Source: Halobacterium litoreum (GTDB taxonomy: Archaea > Halobacteriota > Halobacteria > Halobacteriales > Halobacteriaceae). From it: DNA of 64,000 nt. The stretch is from positions 2,232,001 to 2,296,000 of the forward strand of contig NZ_CP089466.1 in the NCBI RefSeq assembly GCF_021233415.1, given 5' to 3'. Both the position numbers and the translations under genes were made by a program. Of this stretch, positions 31,807 to 40,525 are shown piece by piece. The first letter of the stretch is position 1. Each line of letters begins with the position of its first letter. The notes under the pieces are model-generated. The model was not told where the DNA came from. It made no database searches and saw nothing but the letters and a program-made list of their open reading frames with translations.

Positions 31807-32337
31807 ATGTCCGAGAAGCCGGCCTCCATGTACCGGAAGATCGACAAGCCGTCGTACACCCGTCGAGACTACGTCACGGGCATTCCGGGCTCGAAGATCG
31901 CACAGCACCAGATGGGCGACCTCCAGAAGGACGCCGATGACTACCCCGTTCAGATCAGCCTCGTTCCCGAGGAGGAGTGTCAGCTCCGCCACGGCTCGCT
32001 GGAGGCCTCCCGCCTCTCGGCGAACCGCCACCTCATCAAGGAACTCGGCGAGGGCAACTACAAGATGAGCCTCCGCAAGTTCCCCCACCAGATCATCCGG
32101 GAGAACAAGCAGGCGACCGGCGCGGGTGCGGACCGTGTCTCCGACGGGATGCGTCAGGCGTTCGGCGTCCCGGTCGGCACCGCCGCCCGCATCTGGCCGG
32201 GCGAACCGCTGTTCACGGCGTACTGCGACGTCGACCAGGCCGACGCCGTCAAGGAGGCGTTCCGCCGCGCGTACAACAAGATTACGCCGCCGTGCAAAAT
32301 CAAGGTCGAGCGCGGCGAGGAACTGCTCGTCCGGTAA
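31807..32337 (+). CDS. rpl10e: 50S ribosomal protein L10e (uL16)
   Basis: A 176-residue protein of the L16/L10e family: [19 protein letters not shown] at the start and [48 protein letters not shown]-like [15 protein letters not shown], then [17 protein letters not shown]. The protein joins the large subunit near the A-site and the 5S RNA region. Length is normal for archaeal L10e. A TATA-like CCTTTATTCG lies about 36 bases before the ATG. It is encoded away from other ribosomal protein operons here, alone on its strand. Confidence 0.96.
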   Translation: MSEKPASMYRKIDKPSYTRRDYVTGIPGSKIAQHQMGDLQKDADDYPVQISLVPEEECQLRHGSLEASRLSANRHLIKELGEGNYKMSLRKFPHQIIRENKQATGAGADRVSDGMRQAFGVPVGTAARIWPGEPLFTAYCDVDQADAVKEAFRRAYNKITPPCKIKVERGEELLVR

Positions 32338-32453
32338 GCCGGCTCCCGCTTCTCTCCGGGTTCTCCACTCGTAGCCGTCGCTCTCGAGGATTCGCGTCGA
32401 CAGCAGTCGAATTCGGAATCACTTTCGGAACGACCGGACAACCGTCATCGTAC

Positions 32454-33239
32454 GTGGCTATCGAGGTACTCGTGGTTCTACTGGCTGGTATCGGCGCGGG
32501 TGTCGTCACTGGCTTGATCGGTGCGTCCGCGGTGGTGATCGTGACGCCCGTTCTCGTCACGGTTCTCGGGTACGACCCCTACACGGCAATCGGAATCAGT
32601 CTCGCGACGGACGTGTTCGCGTCGTCTGTCTCCGCGGCGACGTACTGGCGGAACGGAAACGTCCGACTGCGGAACGGCCTCGCTATCGCCGTCACAGCAG
32701 TCCTCGCGGCGGTCGCGGGGAGTTGGCTGTCCGGCGACGTCGACCCGACTGCACTCGGCGGCCTGTCCGGACTCGTCATCCTCCTCATGGGCGTCTCGTT
32801 CACGCGGAAGTCCCTCGACGAACGGCTCGCGTCGTTCAGGGAGAACACCGACCTCTCGTCGGTACGCGAGCACAAGACGGTGGCGTCGGTACTCTCCGGC
32901 GCCTTCATCGGGACGATGACCGGCGTCTTCGGAGCGGGCGGCGGCGTCATGATTCTCATCATCCTCACGTTCGTCCTCGAGTACGAGGTCCACACCGCGG
33001 TCGGGACGTCCGTGCTCATCATGGTATTCACGGCGCTGTCCGGCGGCGCGAGTCACTTCGTCGTCGAGTCTTCCGTCCCGTTTGCAACACTGGCCGTCAG
33101 CGGGTTCGGCGGCGTCGCCGGCGCGTTCCTCGCGTCCCGGTACGCGAATCTGGTGTCCGAGGAACGACTCTCGACGCTCATCGGCGTCGCGTTCATCGGG
33201 CTCGGCGGGTTCGTCGTCGTCCAGCAACTCTCGCCTTGA
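32454..33239 (+). CDS. Sulfite exporter TauE/SafE-family permease
   Basis: A 261-residue protein beginning at GTG, with eight or so membrane helices. Repeated half domains show the TauE/SafE pattern: GIGAGVVTGLIGASAVVIVTP near the start and SGAFIGTMTGVFGAGGGVMI in the second half (about 140-165), each with Gly-rich re-entrant segments. The family exports sulfite, sulfoacetate or other small anions; which anion is not shown. The GTG start was chosen because it precedes the first helix by only a few residues. It follows rpl10e at 116 bases and may have its own promoter. Confidence 0.85.
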   Translation: MAIEVLVVLLAGIGAGVVTGLIGASAVVIVTPVLVTVLGYDPYTAIGISLATDVFASSVSAATYWRNGNVRLRNGLAIAVTAVLAAVAGSWLSGDVDPTALGGLSGLVILLMGVSFTRKSLDERLASFRENTDLSSVREHKTVASVLSGAFIGTMTGVFGAGGGVMILIILTFVLEYEVHTAVGTSVLIMVFTALSGGASHFVVESSVPFATLAVSGFGGVAGAFLASRYANLVSEERLSTLIGVAFIGLGGFVVVQQLSP

Positions 33240-33369
33240 ATCCGCCACCGGAAGGCCACGGAGCGACATCGCCGGTTGGACCGCGACCCGCGAGTGAACG
33301 ACTGACGGTCCGCTCGCCGTCGGAACTGGCTAACCGCAGATTTTAGACTCGCGTCCCCCACTATCGGGT

Positions 33370-34224
33370 ATGGTCGGACTCGCTGTCGCCAACGACGCGG
33401 AGACGTTCGAGCGGATGCGCGGCCCGCTCGCGGACCGCGGGATTCGTGCCGAACACGTCTCCGTCCGAGGCGACGTGACGCCGCTCGCCGACCCGCCCGT
33501 CGACCCGAGTCGGTTCGACGCGGGGTTCGTCTACCCCGGCCGACTGATGGAGGGCGGCGTGGTGGACGCGTTCCTCGGCGTGCCGTGGGTGAACGGCCGG
33601 GACGCGGTGCTCCGGTCGCGGAACAAGGCGGGAGCGCTCGCGACGCTCGCGGACGCGGGCGTGCCCGTGCCCGAGACGGTGTACGTGTCGAACCCCGCCG
33701 ACGAGGACGCCGTCCGCGAGGCGTTCGAGCGCGTCGGGTCGCCAGTCGTCGTGAAGCCGAACTCGACGACGCGGGGCGTCGGCGTGACGAAAGTCCACGA
33801 CGCGGACTCGCTTTCCGGGGTCGCGGACTACCTCGATTTGGTCCACGACTACCGCGCGACCGGCGACAAGTCCTACCTGATTCAGGAGTACGTCCCGGAC
33901 GCCGCGGACTACCGCGTGATGGTGCTGGACGGCGAGGTGGTCGGGGCGGTCCGGCGGGAAGCCTCGGACGGCTGGAAGCACAACGTCCACCGGGGCGCGA
34001 CCGCCGAGGGCGTCGCGCTCCCCGACGAACTCCGGGCCCTCGCGGTCGACGCCGCCGACGCGCTCGGCGTCGACTTCCTCGGCGTTGACGTGCTCGTGTC
34101 CGGGGATCAGGCGGTGGTCAACGAGACGAACGCGCGCCCGACAATCGACGACGACGCGAAGTACGAGGACGGCTTCTACGACCGGCTCGCGGCGCTCGTC
34201 GAGCGAACTGCCGAAGAGAACTGA
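33370..34224 (+). CDS. RimK-like ATP-grasp ligase
   Basis: A 284-residue protein with an ATP-grasp domain (about 80-275): KAGALATLADAGVPVPETVYV, SPVVVKPNSTTRGVGVTKV (adenine/phosphate loop with Lys), LIQEYVPDAADYRVMVLDGEVVGAVRR and VVNETNARPTI with metal-binding Asn/Glu residues. Such enzymes link amino acids or other carboxylates to amines with ATP; LysX and RimK are relatives. Substrate cannot be deduced here. ATTTTAGAC about 30 bases upstream is a good TATA element. No neighbours belong to lysine or glutathione-like pathways. Confidence 0.85.
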   Translation: MVGLAVANDAETFERMRGPLADRGIRAEHVSVRGDVTPLADPPVDPSRFDAGFVYPGRLMEGGVVDAFLGVPWVNGRDAVLRSRNKAGALATLADAGVPVPETVYVSNPADEDAVREAFERVGSPVVVKPNSTTRGVGVTKVHDADSLSGVADYLDLVHDYRATGDKSYLIQEYVPDAADYRVMVLDGEVVGAVRREASDGWKHNVHRGATAEGVALPDELRALAVDAADALGVDFLGVDVLVSGDQAVVNETNARPTIDDDAKYEDGFYDRLAALVERTAEEN

Positions 34225-34257
34225 AGAGAGAGCGGGGCGGACAGCGTCGCTGACGGG

Positions 34258-34644
34258 CTACTGGACGTCGATGTTCGTGGAGTTGTTCGTGCGCTCGAAC
34301 GCGACTTCGAGGACGCCGTTGTTGTAGGTGGCGTCGCCGGAGCGCGCGTCGACGTGCCCGGGGAGCGCGACGCGCTCGTCGTACTCGCGGGTGTCGGTGT
34401 GCGCGCTGATGGTGACGTGTTCGCCGTCGCACTTGATGGAGATGTCCTCCTTCTCGACGCCGGGGAGGTCCGCGATGACGCGAATCGTGTCGTCGTTCTC
34501 GTGGACGTCCACGTGCGTGCCCGAGGAGAACCCGGACTGGTCGCCGCCGTCGAGCCCCTGTGCGTCCCCCATCATCTCGTCCATCATCCGCTCGATCTCG
34601 CGGAAGATGTCGTCGAACGGGTCGTCCCGGTCGTCTCGTCTCAT
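34258..34644 (-). CDS. Hsp20/alpha-crystallin-type small heat-shock protein
   Basis: A 128-residue small chaperone. After a flexible acidic N-terminal segment (MRRDDRDDPFDDIFREIERM) comes the alpha-crystallin domain (about 43-125): DTIRVIADLPGVEKEDISIK, VTISAHTDTREYDERVALPG and GVLEVAFERTNN. It lacks the C-terminal IxI tail motif of many family members. The protein binds unfolding proteins without ATP. The downstream end is 34 bases from the ATP-grasp gene on the opposite strand. Start at 34644 excludes an extended frame of non-protein character. Confidence 0.93.
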   Translation of the reverse strand: MRRDDRDDPFDDIFREIERMMDEMMGDAQGLDGGDQSGFSSGTHVDVHENDDTIRVIADLPGVEKEDISIKCDGEHVTISAHTDTREYDERVALPGHVDARSGDATYNNGVLEVAFERTNNSTNIDVQ

Positions 34645-34732
34645 GTCCCCGGCTAAGCGAGGAGTGTGGAAAAGGGTTCGGGCTGTGTCAGCCTGCGTGA
34701 GAAGACCAGACGGCATTCGCGAGTCGCGAGCG

Positions 34733-35308
34733 TCACGAACCGGTGAGCGAGCCGGCGATGCCGGCGAGCGACGCGAGTGTGACGAGCGCGCCGGCGGCGA
34801 GCGCGACCTGTACGCCGGTCGCGGGTTCGACAGCGGCGATGGGCACCTCGTTGCCGTTTATCTGCACGAACCCGTACGTGGTCGTCTCCGAGATGGTCGC
34901 CCGGAAGACGAACGCGACGGCGGCGATGCCGGCGCCGGCGAGGCCGGTGAGAATCATCGACAGCCACCCCCAGCCGCGGCCCCAACTCACACCGGCGAAG
35001 ACGAGCGCAGCGGCGACACCCGCCATCAACACGGGCGCGAACTCGGTCGCCATCCCGTCGGCGGAGAAGCTGCCGCGGACGGCGGTCACCCACGGGAGAA
35101 AGAGACTCACACCGGCGAGCGCGCCACCGCCCGCGGCGAGCAGGCGACTGGTCGCCCACCCGGAGTCGGTTTCGCGGCCGTCGCGTTGCGGGTTCCGTTC
35201 GGCGGTCCCCGCCGAGTCCTGGCCGGCGGCGCCGTCGACCGCCGCCCCGCACTCGGTACAGAACGCGGCGTCGTCGCCGACTGCCGCGCCGCAGTCAGTA
35301 CAGTACAT
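34733..35308 (-). CDS. Membrane protein with N-terminal zinc ribbon
   Basis: A 191-residue protein starting MYCTDCGAAVGDDAAFCTEC, a one-zinc ribbon with two CxxC pairs at residues 3-6 and 17-20. A linker rich in Arg/Asp is followed by three or four membrane helices (about 57-80, 90-108, 115-135 and 165-190). Haloarchaea carry many such zinc-ribbon membrane proteins without known role. The start is fixed by the zinc finger. Independent transcription unit. Confidence 0.8.
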   Translation of the reverse strand: MYCTDCGAAVGDDAAFCTECGAAVDGAAGQDSAGTAERNPQRDGRETDSGWATSRLLAAGGGALAGVSLFLPWVTAVRGSFSADGMATEFAPVLMAGVAAALVFAGVSWGRGWGWLSMILTGLAGAGIAAVAFVFRATISETTTYGFVQINGNEVPIAAVEPATGVQVALAAGALVTLASLAGIAGSLTGS

Positions 35309-35371
35309 GACACCGAGCGATACTGGTCCGACACCAAATAAGTAGGGATTCCGACAACCGCGGCGTCGGCG

Positions 35372-36379
35372 TCAGATGCCCATCGCGTCGTTCGTCGTGG
35401 CGACGGACTCGGCGGCGTCGGCACTCTCGGTGATGGCGCGGATGGCGTCGACGTTCTCGGGCACCACGTCGGACTCCTGGTGAATCGCCTGGAAGCAGTA
35501 GAAGTCCCGGCCCTCGGTGGTGACGGACTCGCCCCAGAGGCAGTTCTCCCAGAGGTCGGCGCGCGGGCGCCCCATGTCCATCGCGTACTCCTTCAGCGGG
35601 CCGGTGCCCTCGATGTCGAGGGATTCGTCGATGACCATGATGCGGGACTGGTCGGCGAGCAGTTCGCGGACCTCCTCGGCGTCGGGTTCGGCTTCGAGCG
35701 TGACGTTCACGCTGTGCATGTGCATCAGGGTCGCGGGCACCTTCATCCCGAGCGTGTCGATGTCGAGGTCCGGGAAGATGGTGTTGACGTCCGGGCCGTG
35801 GTGGCTCGGAATCGAGATGGGGTTCGGGAGGATGTCGTTGATGGGGCCGCGACCGGTCTGGGCGGGGTCGCCGCCGCGTCGCACGAGCGTCGCGCGCACC
35901 TTCTCGACGCCGTAGGCCTCGCGGAGCGGCGCGACCAGACGGGAGAGGCCGGTGGTGTTACAGGAGACGACGCGGACGTGGTCGGCGCCCCGGACCTCGT
36001 CGTAGTTCGAGCGCGCGTTGAACGACACGTCGGCCACGTCGGCGTCCTCGCCGCCCTGGTAGATGGCGGGCGTGTCGTACTCCTCGTAGAGGTCGCGGTT
36101 CTGCGCGCCGATGCCGGAGGGCGTGGCGTCCACGACCACGTCACTCTGGGCGACGAGTTCGTCGACGAGGCCGGCGGTCTCCATGCCGGCGTCGGCGAAC
36201 TTGTGCGCGCGGTCCTCGATGGCGGCGTAGAGGTCGTAGCCGCGCTCGAGGGCCTGTTCGGCCTCGTAGTTCGGTCGGGTCTTGGCGACGCCGACGACCT
36301 CCATGTCGGGCTGGTCGCGGACGGCGTCTGCGACGCGCTTCCCGATGGTGCCGTAGCCGTTGATGCCGACGCGAATCAT
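35372..36379 (-). CDS. gapB: Type II glyceraldehyde-3-phosphate dehydrogenase (archaeal, phosphorylating)
   Basis: A 335-residue archaeal GAPDH. The N-terminal Rossmann motif [19 protein letters not shown] is at 2-20, and the catalytic Cys is in [13 protein letters not shown] (about Cys138). Substrate-contacting residues appear in [13 protein letters not shown] and [13 protein letters not shown]. The enzyme interconverts glyceraldehyde 3-phosphate and 1,3-bisphosphoglycerate with NAD(P). The type II form is used in gluconeogenesis in haloarchaea, alongside a type I form; that role is known from the family, not shown here. The start was placed at the Rossmann motif; upstream codons form no sensible extension. 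Confidence 0.92.
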   Translation of the reverse strand: MIRVGINGYGTIGKRVADAVRDQPDMEVVGVAKTRPNYEAEQALERGYDLYAAIEDRAHKFADAGMETAGLVDELVAQSDVVVDATPSGIGAQNRDLYEEYDTPAIYQGGEDADVADVSFNARSNYDEVRGADHVRVVSCNTTGLSRLVAPLREAYGVEKVRATLVRRGGDPAQTGRGPINDILPNPISIPSHHGPDVNTIFPDLDIDTLGMKVPATLMHMHSVNVTLEAEPDAEEVRELLADQSRIMVIDESLDIEGTGPLKEYAMDMGRPRADLWENCLWGESVTTEGRDFYCFQAIHQESDVVPENVDAIRAITESADAAESVATTNDAMGI

Positions 36380-36498
36380 ACCGGAGCATCCCACGGGACG
36401 CCGGATAATCGTTTCGTAGAAGCGATTTACAACGGGGAGAGTAAGGACGCCGCGCCGGATGAGCAAGACCTAACGCGACCCCGGCAGAAACACGAGCC

Positions 36499-37446
36499 AT
36501 GACAGAGTTGCGCGCGGCGGCGGAGACCGCGGTCGAACAGTGCCTCGGCCTCCAGCCCGAGGAGTCCTGCGTAATCGTCACCGACGACAAGCGACAGCCC
36601 ATCGGCGAGGCGCTCTACGACGTCGCGAGCGAAATCACCGAGGACGCCACTATCGTCCGGTATCCGCCGGGCGACCAGCACGGCGAGGAGCCGCCGGCGC
36701 CGGTCGCGGCCGCGATGGAGTCCGCGGACGTGTTCCTCGCGCCGACGACGAAGAGCCTGAGTCACACGCGAGCGCGGGGCGCCGCGAACGAGGCGGGCGC
36801 CCGCGGCGCGACGCTCCCCGGCATCACCGAGGAGGTGTTCACCACGGGGCTGGACGCTGACTACGAGACCATCGCCCAGCACTGCGAGGACGTGCTCGCG
36901 CAGGTCGAGGGCGCCGACGAGATTCGCGTGACGACGTCGAAGGGGACGGACATCACGTTCGAACCGGGCGACCGCGCGTGGCGCGACGACACCGGCATCG
37001 TCCACGACGACGGCGACTTCTCGAATCTCCCCGCGGGCGAGGTGTTCGTCTCCCCCGAGGACGCCAACGGCACGTACGTCGTGGACGGCACGATGATGCC
37101 CCACGAACTGCTCGCCGACGGCGAGGAACTCGAATTCGAGGTCGAGGACGGCTACGTCACCCACATCTCTGACGACGACGTGCGCGAGCAGGTCGAAGCA
37201 GCCAGCGAGGAAGTCGGCCGGGACGCCTACAACCTCGCGGAACTCGGCATCGGCACGAACGTCGCCGTCACCAGCCTCGTCGGGAGCGTCCTCCTCGACG
37301 AGAAGGCCGCCGGCACCGTCCACATCGCCATCGGCGACGACGCCGGCATCGGCGGCGACACCGACGCCCCCCTCCACCTCGACGGCATCATCCGAGAGCC
37401 GACCGTGTACGCGGACGGCGAGGAAGTCGAGTTGCCGCGAGCGTAG
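36499..37446 (+). CDS. M29-like aminopeptidase family protein
   Basis: A 315-residue acidic protein. Signatures of the thermophilic aminopeptidase/M29 group are DKRQPIGEALYDVASE, ESADVFLAPTTKSLSHTRA, KGTDITFEPGDR and the C-terminal ELGIGTNVAVTS... DEKAAGTVHIAIGDD... HLDGIIREPTVY, which brings the metal-binding Glu/His/Asp residues. The catalytic domain order matches the family, but the protein is shorter than classical M29 peptidases (about 400). It could act on other amides; NicX-like ring-cleaving enzymes share the fold. Cytosolic. Confidence 0.82.
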   Translation: MTELRAAAETAVEQCLGLQPEESCVIVTDDKRQPIGEALYDVASEITEDATIVRYPPGDQHGEEPPAPVAAAMESADVFLAPTTKSLSHTRARGAANEAGARGATLPGITEEVFTTGLDADYETIAQHCEDVLAQVEGADEIRVTTSKGTDITFEPGDRAWRDDTGIVHDDGDFSNLPAGEVFVSPEDANGTYVVDGTMMPHELLADGEELEFEVEDGYVTHISDDDVREQVEAASEEVGRDAYNLAELGIGTNVAVTSLVGSVLLDEKAAGTVHIAIGDDAGIGGDTDAPLHLDGIIREPTVYADGEEVELPRA

Positions 37447-37475
37447 CGAGCGAAACGAGACTTCCGCCTAGAATC

Positions 37476-38246
37476 TCAAACTGACGCCGCCGAGAGTTGG
37501 GTGGCCCGGCGTTGGAGCCGCGAGAGTCGGTCGGCCGCCCACTCGACAGCCCGGGTTCCCGTGTTCTGAATCACCGCCGAAAGGTGATTCGAGTCGGCGT
37601 ACAGCGCGACGTAGAGCCGTTCGCCGTCGACGAGGAAGAGTGTATAGTCGGGAGGTTCGTCCACGGCGTACACTGTCGCTCCGGAGTCGATGCACTCGCG
37701 GAGTACCGAATGCTGTGCGTCCGGCATCGCATCGATCATCTCTTCGTCGACCAGTAACTCGAGGTCCATCTCGCCGCTCGCTCCACGAGACATGGTTTGG
37801 TCCACGTACGGTGAGAGGAATACGCGGGTGACCGCGACCAGCGAATCTGCCCGGCTGAGGTCCTCGTAAAGGGGTTCGATTCGCTCGTACGGAGCACGCG
37901 CCGGCGGTTGAAACACCGAGCCGTCACGGAAGAGGGTAGACGGCAGGTCCGCGTCCGGTGAGAGAGCCGACAGTTCCGGTGTTACGTCGTCGAGGACGGC
38001 AAACGACTCCTCGACGTCGACGTACAGTTCACAGGCCTTCGCTCCGGCGAGTGTCGGCTTACACTGGCCGTCCGTCCGATACACGAGGTCGTGCTCTTCG
38101 AGTTCGCGGACAGCCCGGTCGACCGTCGCGCGCGATTTCGAGGCTGCGTCCGCTAACTTCCGTTTGGAGGGGTGTTGGTCGCAGACGTACCGCAGTATGT
38201 CCAAGCGCTTGTGAACGACCTGGAGAACCCCGGAACTGGCCGACAT
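37476..38246 (-). CDS. FilR1-domain winged-HTH transcriptional regulator
   Basis: A 256-residue regulator. The N-terminal helix-turn-helix (about 12-70) reads HKRLDILRYVCDQHPSKRKLADAASKSRATVDRAVRELEEHDLV. The C-terminal domain (about 105-235) has the FilR1-type sensor pattern (ERIEPLYEDLSRADSLVAVTRVFL, YTLFLVDGERLYVALYADSN). Such regulators are frequent in haloarchaea, and many control a neighbouring gene. A strong dyad directly upstream at 38251-38282 suggests that it controls itself. It diverges from the Tat-exported protein gene and both share an AT-rich promoter region. Confidence 0.88.
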   Translation of the reverse strand: MSASSGVLQVVHKRLDILRYVCDQHPSKRKLADAASKSRATVDRAVRELEEHDLVYRTDGQCKPTLAGAKACELYVDVEESFAVLDDVTPELSALSPDADLPSTLFRDGSVFQPPARAPYERIEPLYEDLSRADSLVAVTRVFLSPYVDQTMSRGASGEMDLELLVDEEMIDAMPDAQHSVLRECIDSGATVYAVDEPPDYTLFLVDGERLYVALYADSNHLSAVIQNTGTRAVEWAADRLSRLQRRATQLSAASV

Positions 38247-38250
38247 ATTA

Positions 38251-38282
38251 CGGTATTCTATTAGTTTAGAATAAGTATACCG
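38251..38282. promoter_or_regulatory. Compound inverted repeat, likely operator of the FilR1-type regulator
   Basis: TATTCTA-ttagtt-TAGAATA (38254-38273) is a perfect 7+7 inverted repeat, nested in an outer CGGTAT/ATACCG pair (38251-38256 and 38277-38282). It begins five bases ahead of the regulator's start codon and overlaps the expected promoter, so it is a candidate autoregulatory site. It is more AT-rich than the surrounding coding DNA. Confidence 0.5.
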
Positions 38283-38544
38283 TGTAATTTCACCATCAGT
38301 GAGAAGTACCCGAAATTACATTGTGGAGGACAATTTGTGGACACACTTCTCTTTATTCGACTGGCAGGAACCTCGGTTTCCGGCCAGTTGTTGTGACGAA
38401 GCGACTGCCAGCGTTGTGAAAGTCCGCGACTAACGAGAGAAACGTCAATCGTCGAGCGAGCACCCAATGTCCGAGTGATTGCTTCCGCCGCGTAATTATA
38501 TTATCCAGTAATGCTATAATTTTACGATTGGAAATGGTGTTTTG
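38283..38544. promoter_or_regulatory. AT-rich intergenic region upstream of the Tat-exported protein gene
   Basis: The region has many AT-rich runs (TAATTATATTATCC near 38496, ATAATTTTACG near 38516) and a much lower GC content than its neighbours. The latter two lie 30-50 bases before the ATG at 38545 and contain the probable TATA box. No gene was found in it. Low GC suggests recent acquisition of the regulator and exported-protein pair. Confidence 0.5.
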
Positions 38545-39408
38545 ATGTCTGGTGAACGATCCACTTCCGAGCACGTCGAGTCGGACGATTCAACTACTGT
38601 CCCTCGCCGGACGTTCCTCCAGGGAATCGGCGGCACCGCCGTGGCCGGAGCCACCATCGCTGGGTTCTCGAATAACGCCGCCGCTACCGATAGTACTGGG
38701 CAGCCGAACGTCGACATCAAGTCCGTCCGGAAGGTCGGTGAAACCGACCACCCGACGAAGGCGTCGACAGTCCTCCAATACGTCGTTAAGGTCGTCAAAT
38801 ACGACGGCAACGGGAAGGTCGAGGCGACGGACTACTTCAAGACCCGGGTCGTTCGGCCAACGGACGCAACGGCCACGAGCGACGCGGCGATTTCGGGGCC
38901 TGGAGTCAGCGACGGCACCGACGACGAGCTAGCGGTGGCGCAAATCGACGAATCCGAGTTCAAATCACTGACCAGGCGGCAGCCGGAGCCGACTGTGACG
39001 GCGACCGGCGTCCAGCCCATGGACAATGAGGGAGTCATCGAGCGACAGAAGATGGTCAGCGCCGAGACGGGGTCTTGCTCGGTGCACGGCAACTACACCC
39101 ACAAGTTCAAGGGCGGCGCAATCGAGTTCACTCAGCGAGTCAACGACATCGGCATCACGACTGTGGCCGCCGCAATCGCCACCTACGTGTCGTCTGCCGG
39201 GCTCGCCGTTGCGGTCACGCTCCTGGGTGGAGCGATTGCGCTCGTCTCGGACACGGACTCCATCACCGCGGGCGTGAACGAAGTCGACACGATATTCGGG
39301 ACAGTTCCGAACTACATCCCGGTGGCTGCCGTCGGCTACGACGTCACCGACGAGTCGCACTTCGTGTCGCCCACCGACACGGCTCCGCCCGGCCACCCGT
39401 TCCGGTAA
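38545..39408 (+). CDS. Tat-exported protein of unknown function
   Basis: A 287-residue protein. The N-terminal twin-arginine signal (VPRRTFLQGIGGTAVAGATI, followed by AAATDS) predicts folded export. A soluble acidic region with many Thr/Ser follows (about 50-175). Near residues 210-245 lies a long hydrophobic, Ala/Gly-rich segment (TVAAAIATYVSSAGLAVAVT, LLGGAIALVSD). The only cysteine is in TGSCSVHGNYTH. Architecture (Tat signal, acidic region, internal hydrophobic stretch) resembles halocin H4-like secreted toxins, but there is no sequence evidence for that. The divergent regulator and the downstream small membrane protein could be control and protection, which is inference. Start at ATG 38545 (TTG just upstream not used). 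Confidence 0.7.
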   Translation: MSGERSTSEHVESDDSTTVPRRTFLQGIGGTAVAGATIAGFSNNAAATDSTGQPNVDIKSVRKVGETDHPTKASTVLQYVVKVVKYDGNGKVEATDYFKTRVVRPTDATATSDAAISGPGVSDGTDDELAVAQIDESEFKSLTRRQPEPTVTATGVQPMDNEGVIERQKMVSAETGSCSVHGNYTHKFKGGAIEFTQRVNDIGITTVAAAIATYVSSAGLAVAVTLLGGAIALVSDTDSITAGVNEVDTIFGTVPNYIPVAAVGYDVTDESHFVSPTDTAPPGHPFR

Positions 39409-39478
39409 CTGCACGTCCAATCGGAGAATCGCCCGCCACCAGCCAAAACTTTCCTTCAACCAAACCACGTGTTTTCGT

Positions 39479-39685
39479 ATGGCCAGTTCCAACGAGTCAG
39501 ACGACGGTTCGTTCGTCCGGAGTCGAATCGGTCTCCAGGGAGAGGCGCTGCTCATCGGAGGCGTCGTGCTGGCGACGCTCGCCACGGTCCTCTACCTCAA
39601 CGACAACTCCCTGCGGTTCAGCCTCCTCGCGGGCGTCGCACTCGGGCTCGTCGTCGCAGTTCTCCGTCTCGCGGTCCATCGCTAA
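39479..39685 (+). CDS. Small membrane protein (two helices)
   Basis: A 68-residue protein with an acidic, Ser-rich N-terminus (MASSNESDDGSFVRSRIG), a helix at about 24-39 (ALLIGGVVLATLATVLYL) and a second at about 47-64 (LLAGVALGLVVAVLRLAV). No family recognised. A TATA-like run of A and T near 39443-39450 (AAAACTTTCC) lies about 30 bases before the ATG. It follows the exported protein gene by 70 bases and could be cotranscribed or be its partner. Confidence 0.62.
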   Translation: MASSNESDDGSFVRSRIGLQGEALLIGGVVLATLATVLYLNDNSLRFSLLAGVALGLVVAVLRLAVHR

Positions 39686-39864
39686 CCCCGGCCACCGACC
39701 TCGCTACCACTCGGCTGTCGGGCGGCGTGAAAGCCGAGGGGGCCTGTGGCCACCCACCGTTTCGCCGCTACGTCGGGTCCGTCCAAGATTGCGCGGTGGC
39801 ACCTCGCTGCGAGCGGTTCGCGCGGACTCAGCGCGCTTTTACGTTCGCGGACGCTAACGCCTGT

Positions 39865-40524
39865 ATGAGCGTTACCGCTGGGGAGCACGTCCCCGTGGAG
39901 TGTCCGTCGTGTTCGCCGGACCTCGAAACCGTGCACGAAGTGTTGACGACCGGCGGGGGACAGGCGACGATAGAGTGTACCGACTGCGGCCACGTCCACA
40001 AGGAGGCCTTCGAGGACGAGACGACCGTACAACGAGAGGTCGTCGTCTCGCAGGACGGCGATTCCTTCACCGGGAAGCGGGAGTTCGACCCGGAGGAGAC
40101 GGTCTACGAGGGCGACGAGTTCATCGTGGAGACCGAGGAGACCATCGCACAGGTGCGCGTGACGAGCATCGAGGTCGGTCCGGAGGACCGGACGACGCGC
40201 GCCGACGCCGAAGACATCGAGACGCTGTGGACGCGCGCCGTGGACAACGTCTCCGTGGACGTGACGGTCCACCCGAAGGAGGGCGACGACGAGCACTCGC
40301 GGAGTCTCACTATCCACGTGCCGGGCGACGAGGAGTTCGTCGTCGGGGACAGCGTGGAGTTCGGCGACGAGGAGTTCTCCGTGACGGGCATCCACGTCCG
40401 GGAGAGCGCCGTCGACTCGTACAAGTTCCCGAAACTCGGCGAGGAGGGCGACTCGGTGTTCGCGAAAGACGTGAAACGCGTCTACGGCGAGGACGAGTCG
40501 AGTCGCGCGTGGTCCGCCTGGTAG
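39865..40524 (+). CDS. HVO_0476-family zinc-finger protein
   Basis: A 219-residue protein with an N-terminal zinc ribbon, ECPSCSPD (Cys pair at about 13-16) and ECTDCGHVHKE (about 39-42), followed by two repeated beta-rich parts (about 55-215) with Glu/Asp-rich strands: KREFDPEETVYEGDEFIVETEE and DSVEFGDEEFSVTGIHV. It matches the haloarchaeal family named after HVO_0476 as I recall it, and the ribbon points to nucleic-acid or protein binding. Its stop codon is one base before the pcm start, so the two genes form an operon. A TATA-like GCTTTTACG lies about 30 bases upstream of the ATG. Confidence 0.82.
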   Translation: MSVTAGEHVPVECPSCSPDLETVHEVLTTGGGQATIECTDCGHVHKEAFEDETTVQREVVVSQDGDSFTGKREFDPEETVYEGDEFIVETEETIAQVRVTSIEVGPEDRTTRADAEDIETLWTRAVDNVSVDVTVHPKEGDDEHSRSLTIHVPGDEEFVVGDSVEFGDEEFSVTGIHVRESAVDSYKFPKLGEEGDSVFAKDVKRVYGEDESSRAWSAW

Positions 40525-40525
40525 G

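Noticed and set aside
38545-39408. Halocin C8-type precursor
   Set aside because: Halocin C8 has a Cys-rich C-terminal peptide; this protein has only one cysteine. Only the general architecture resembles halocins such as H4.
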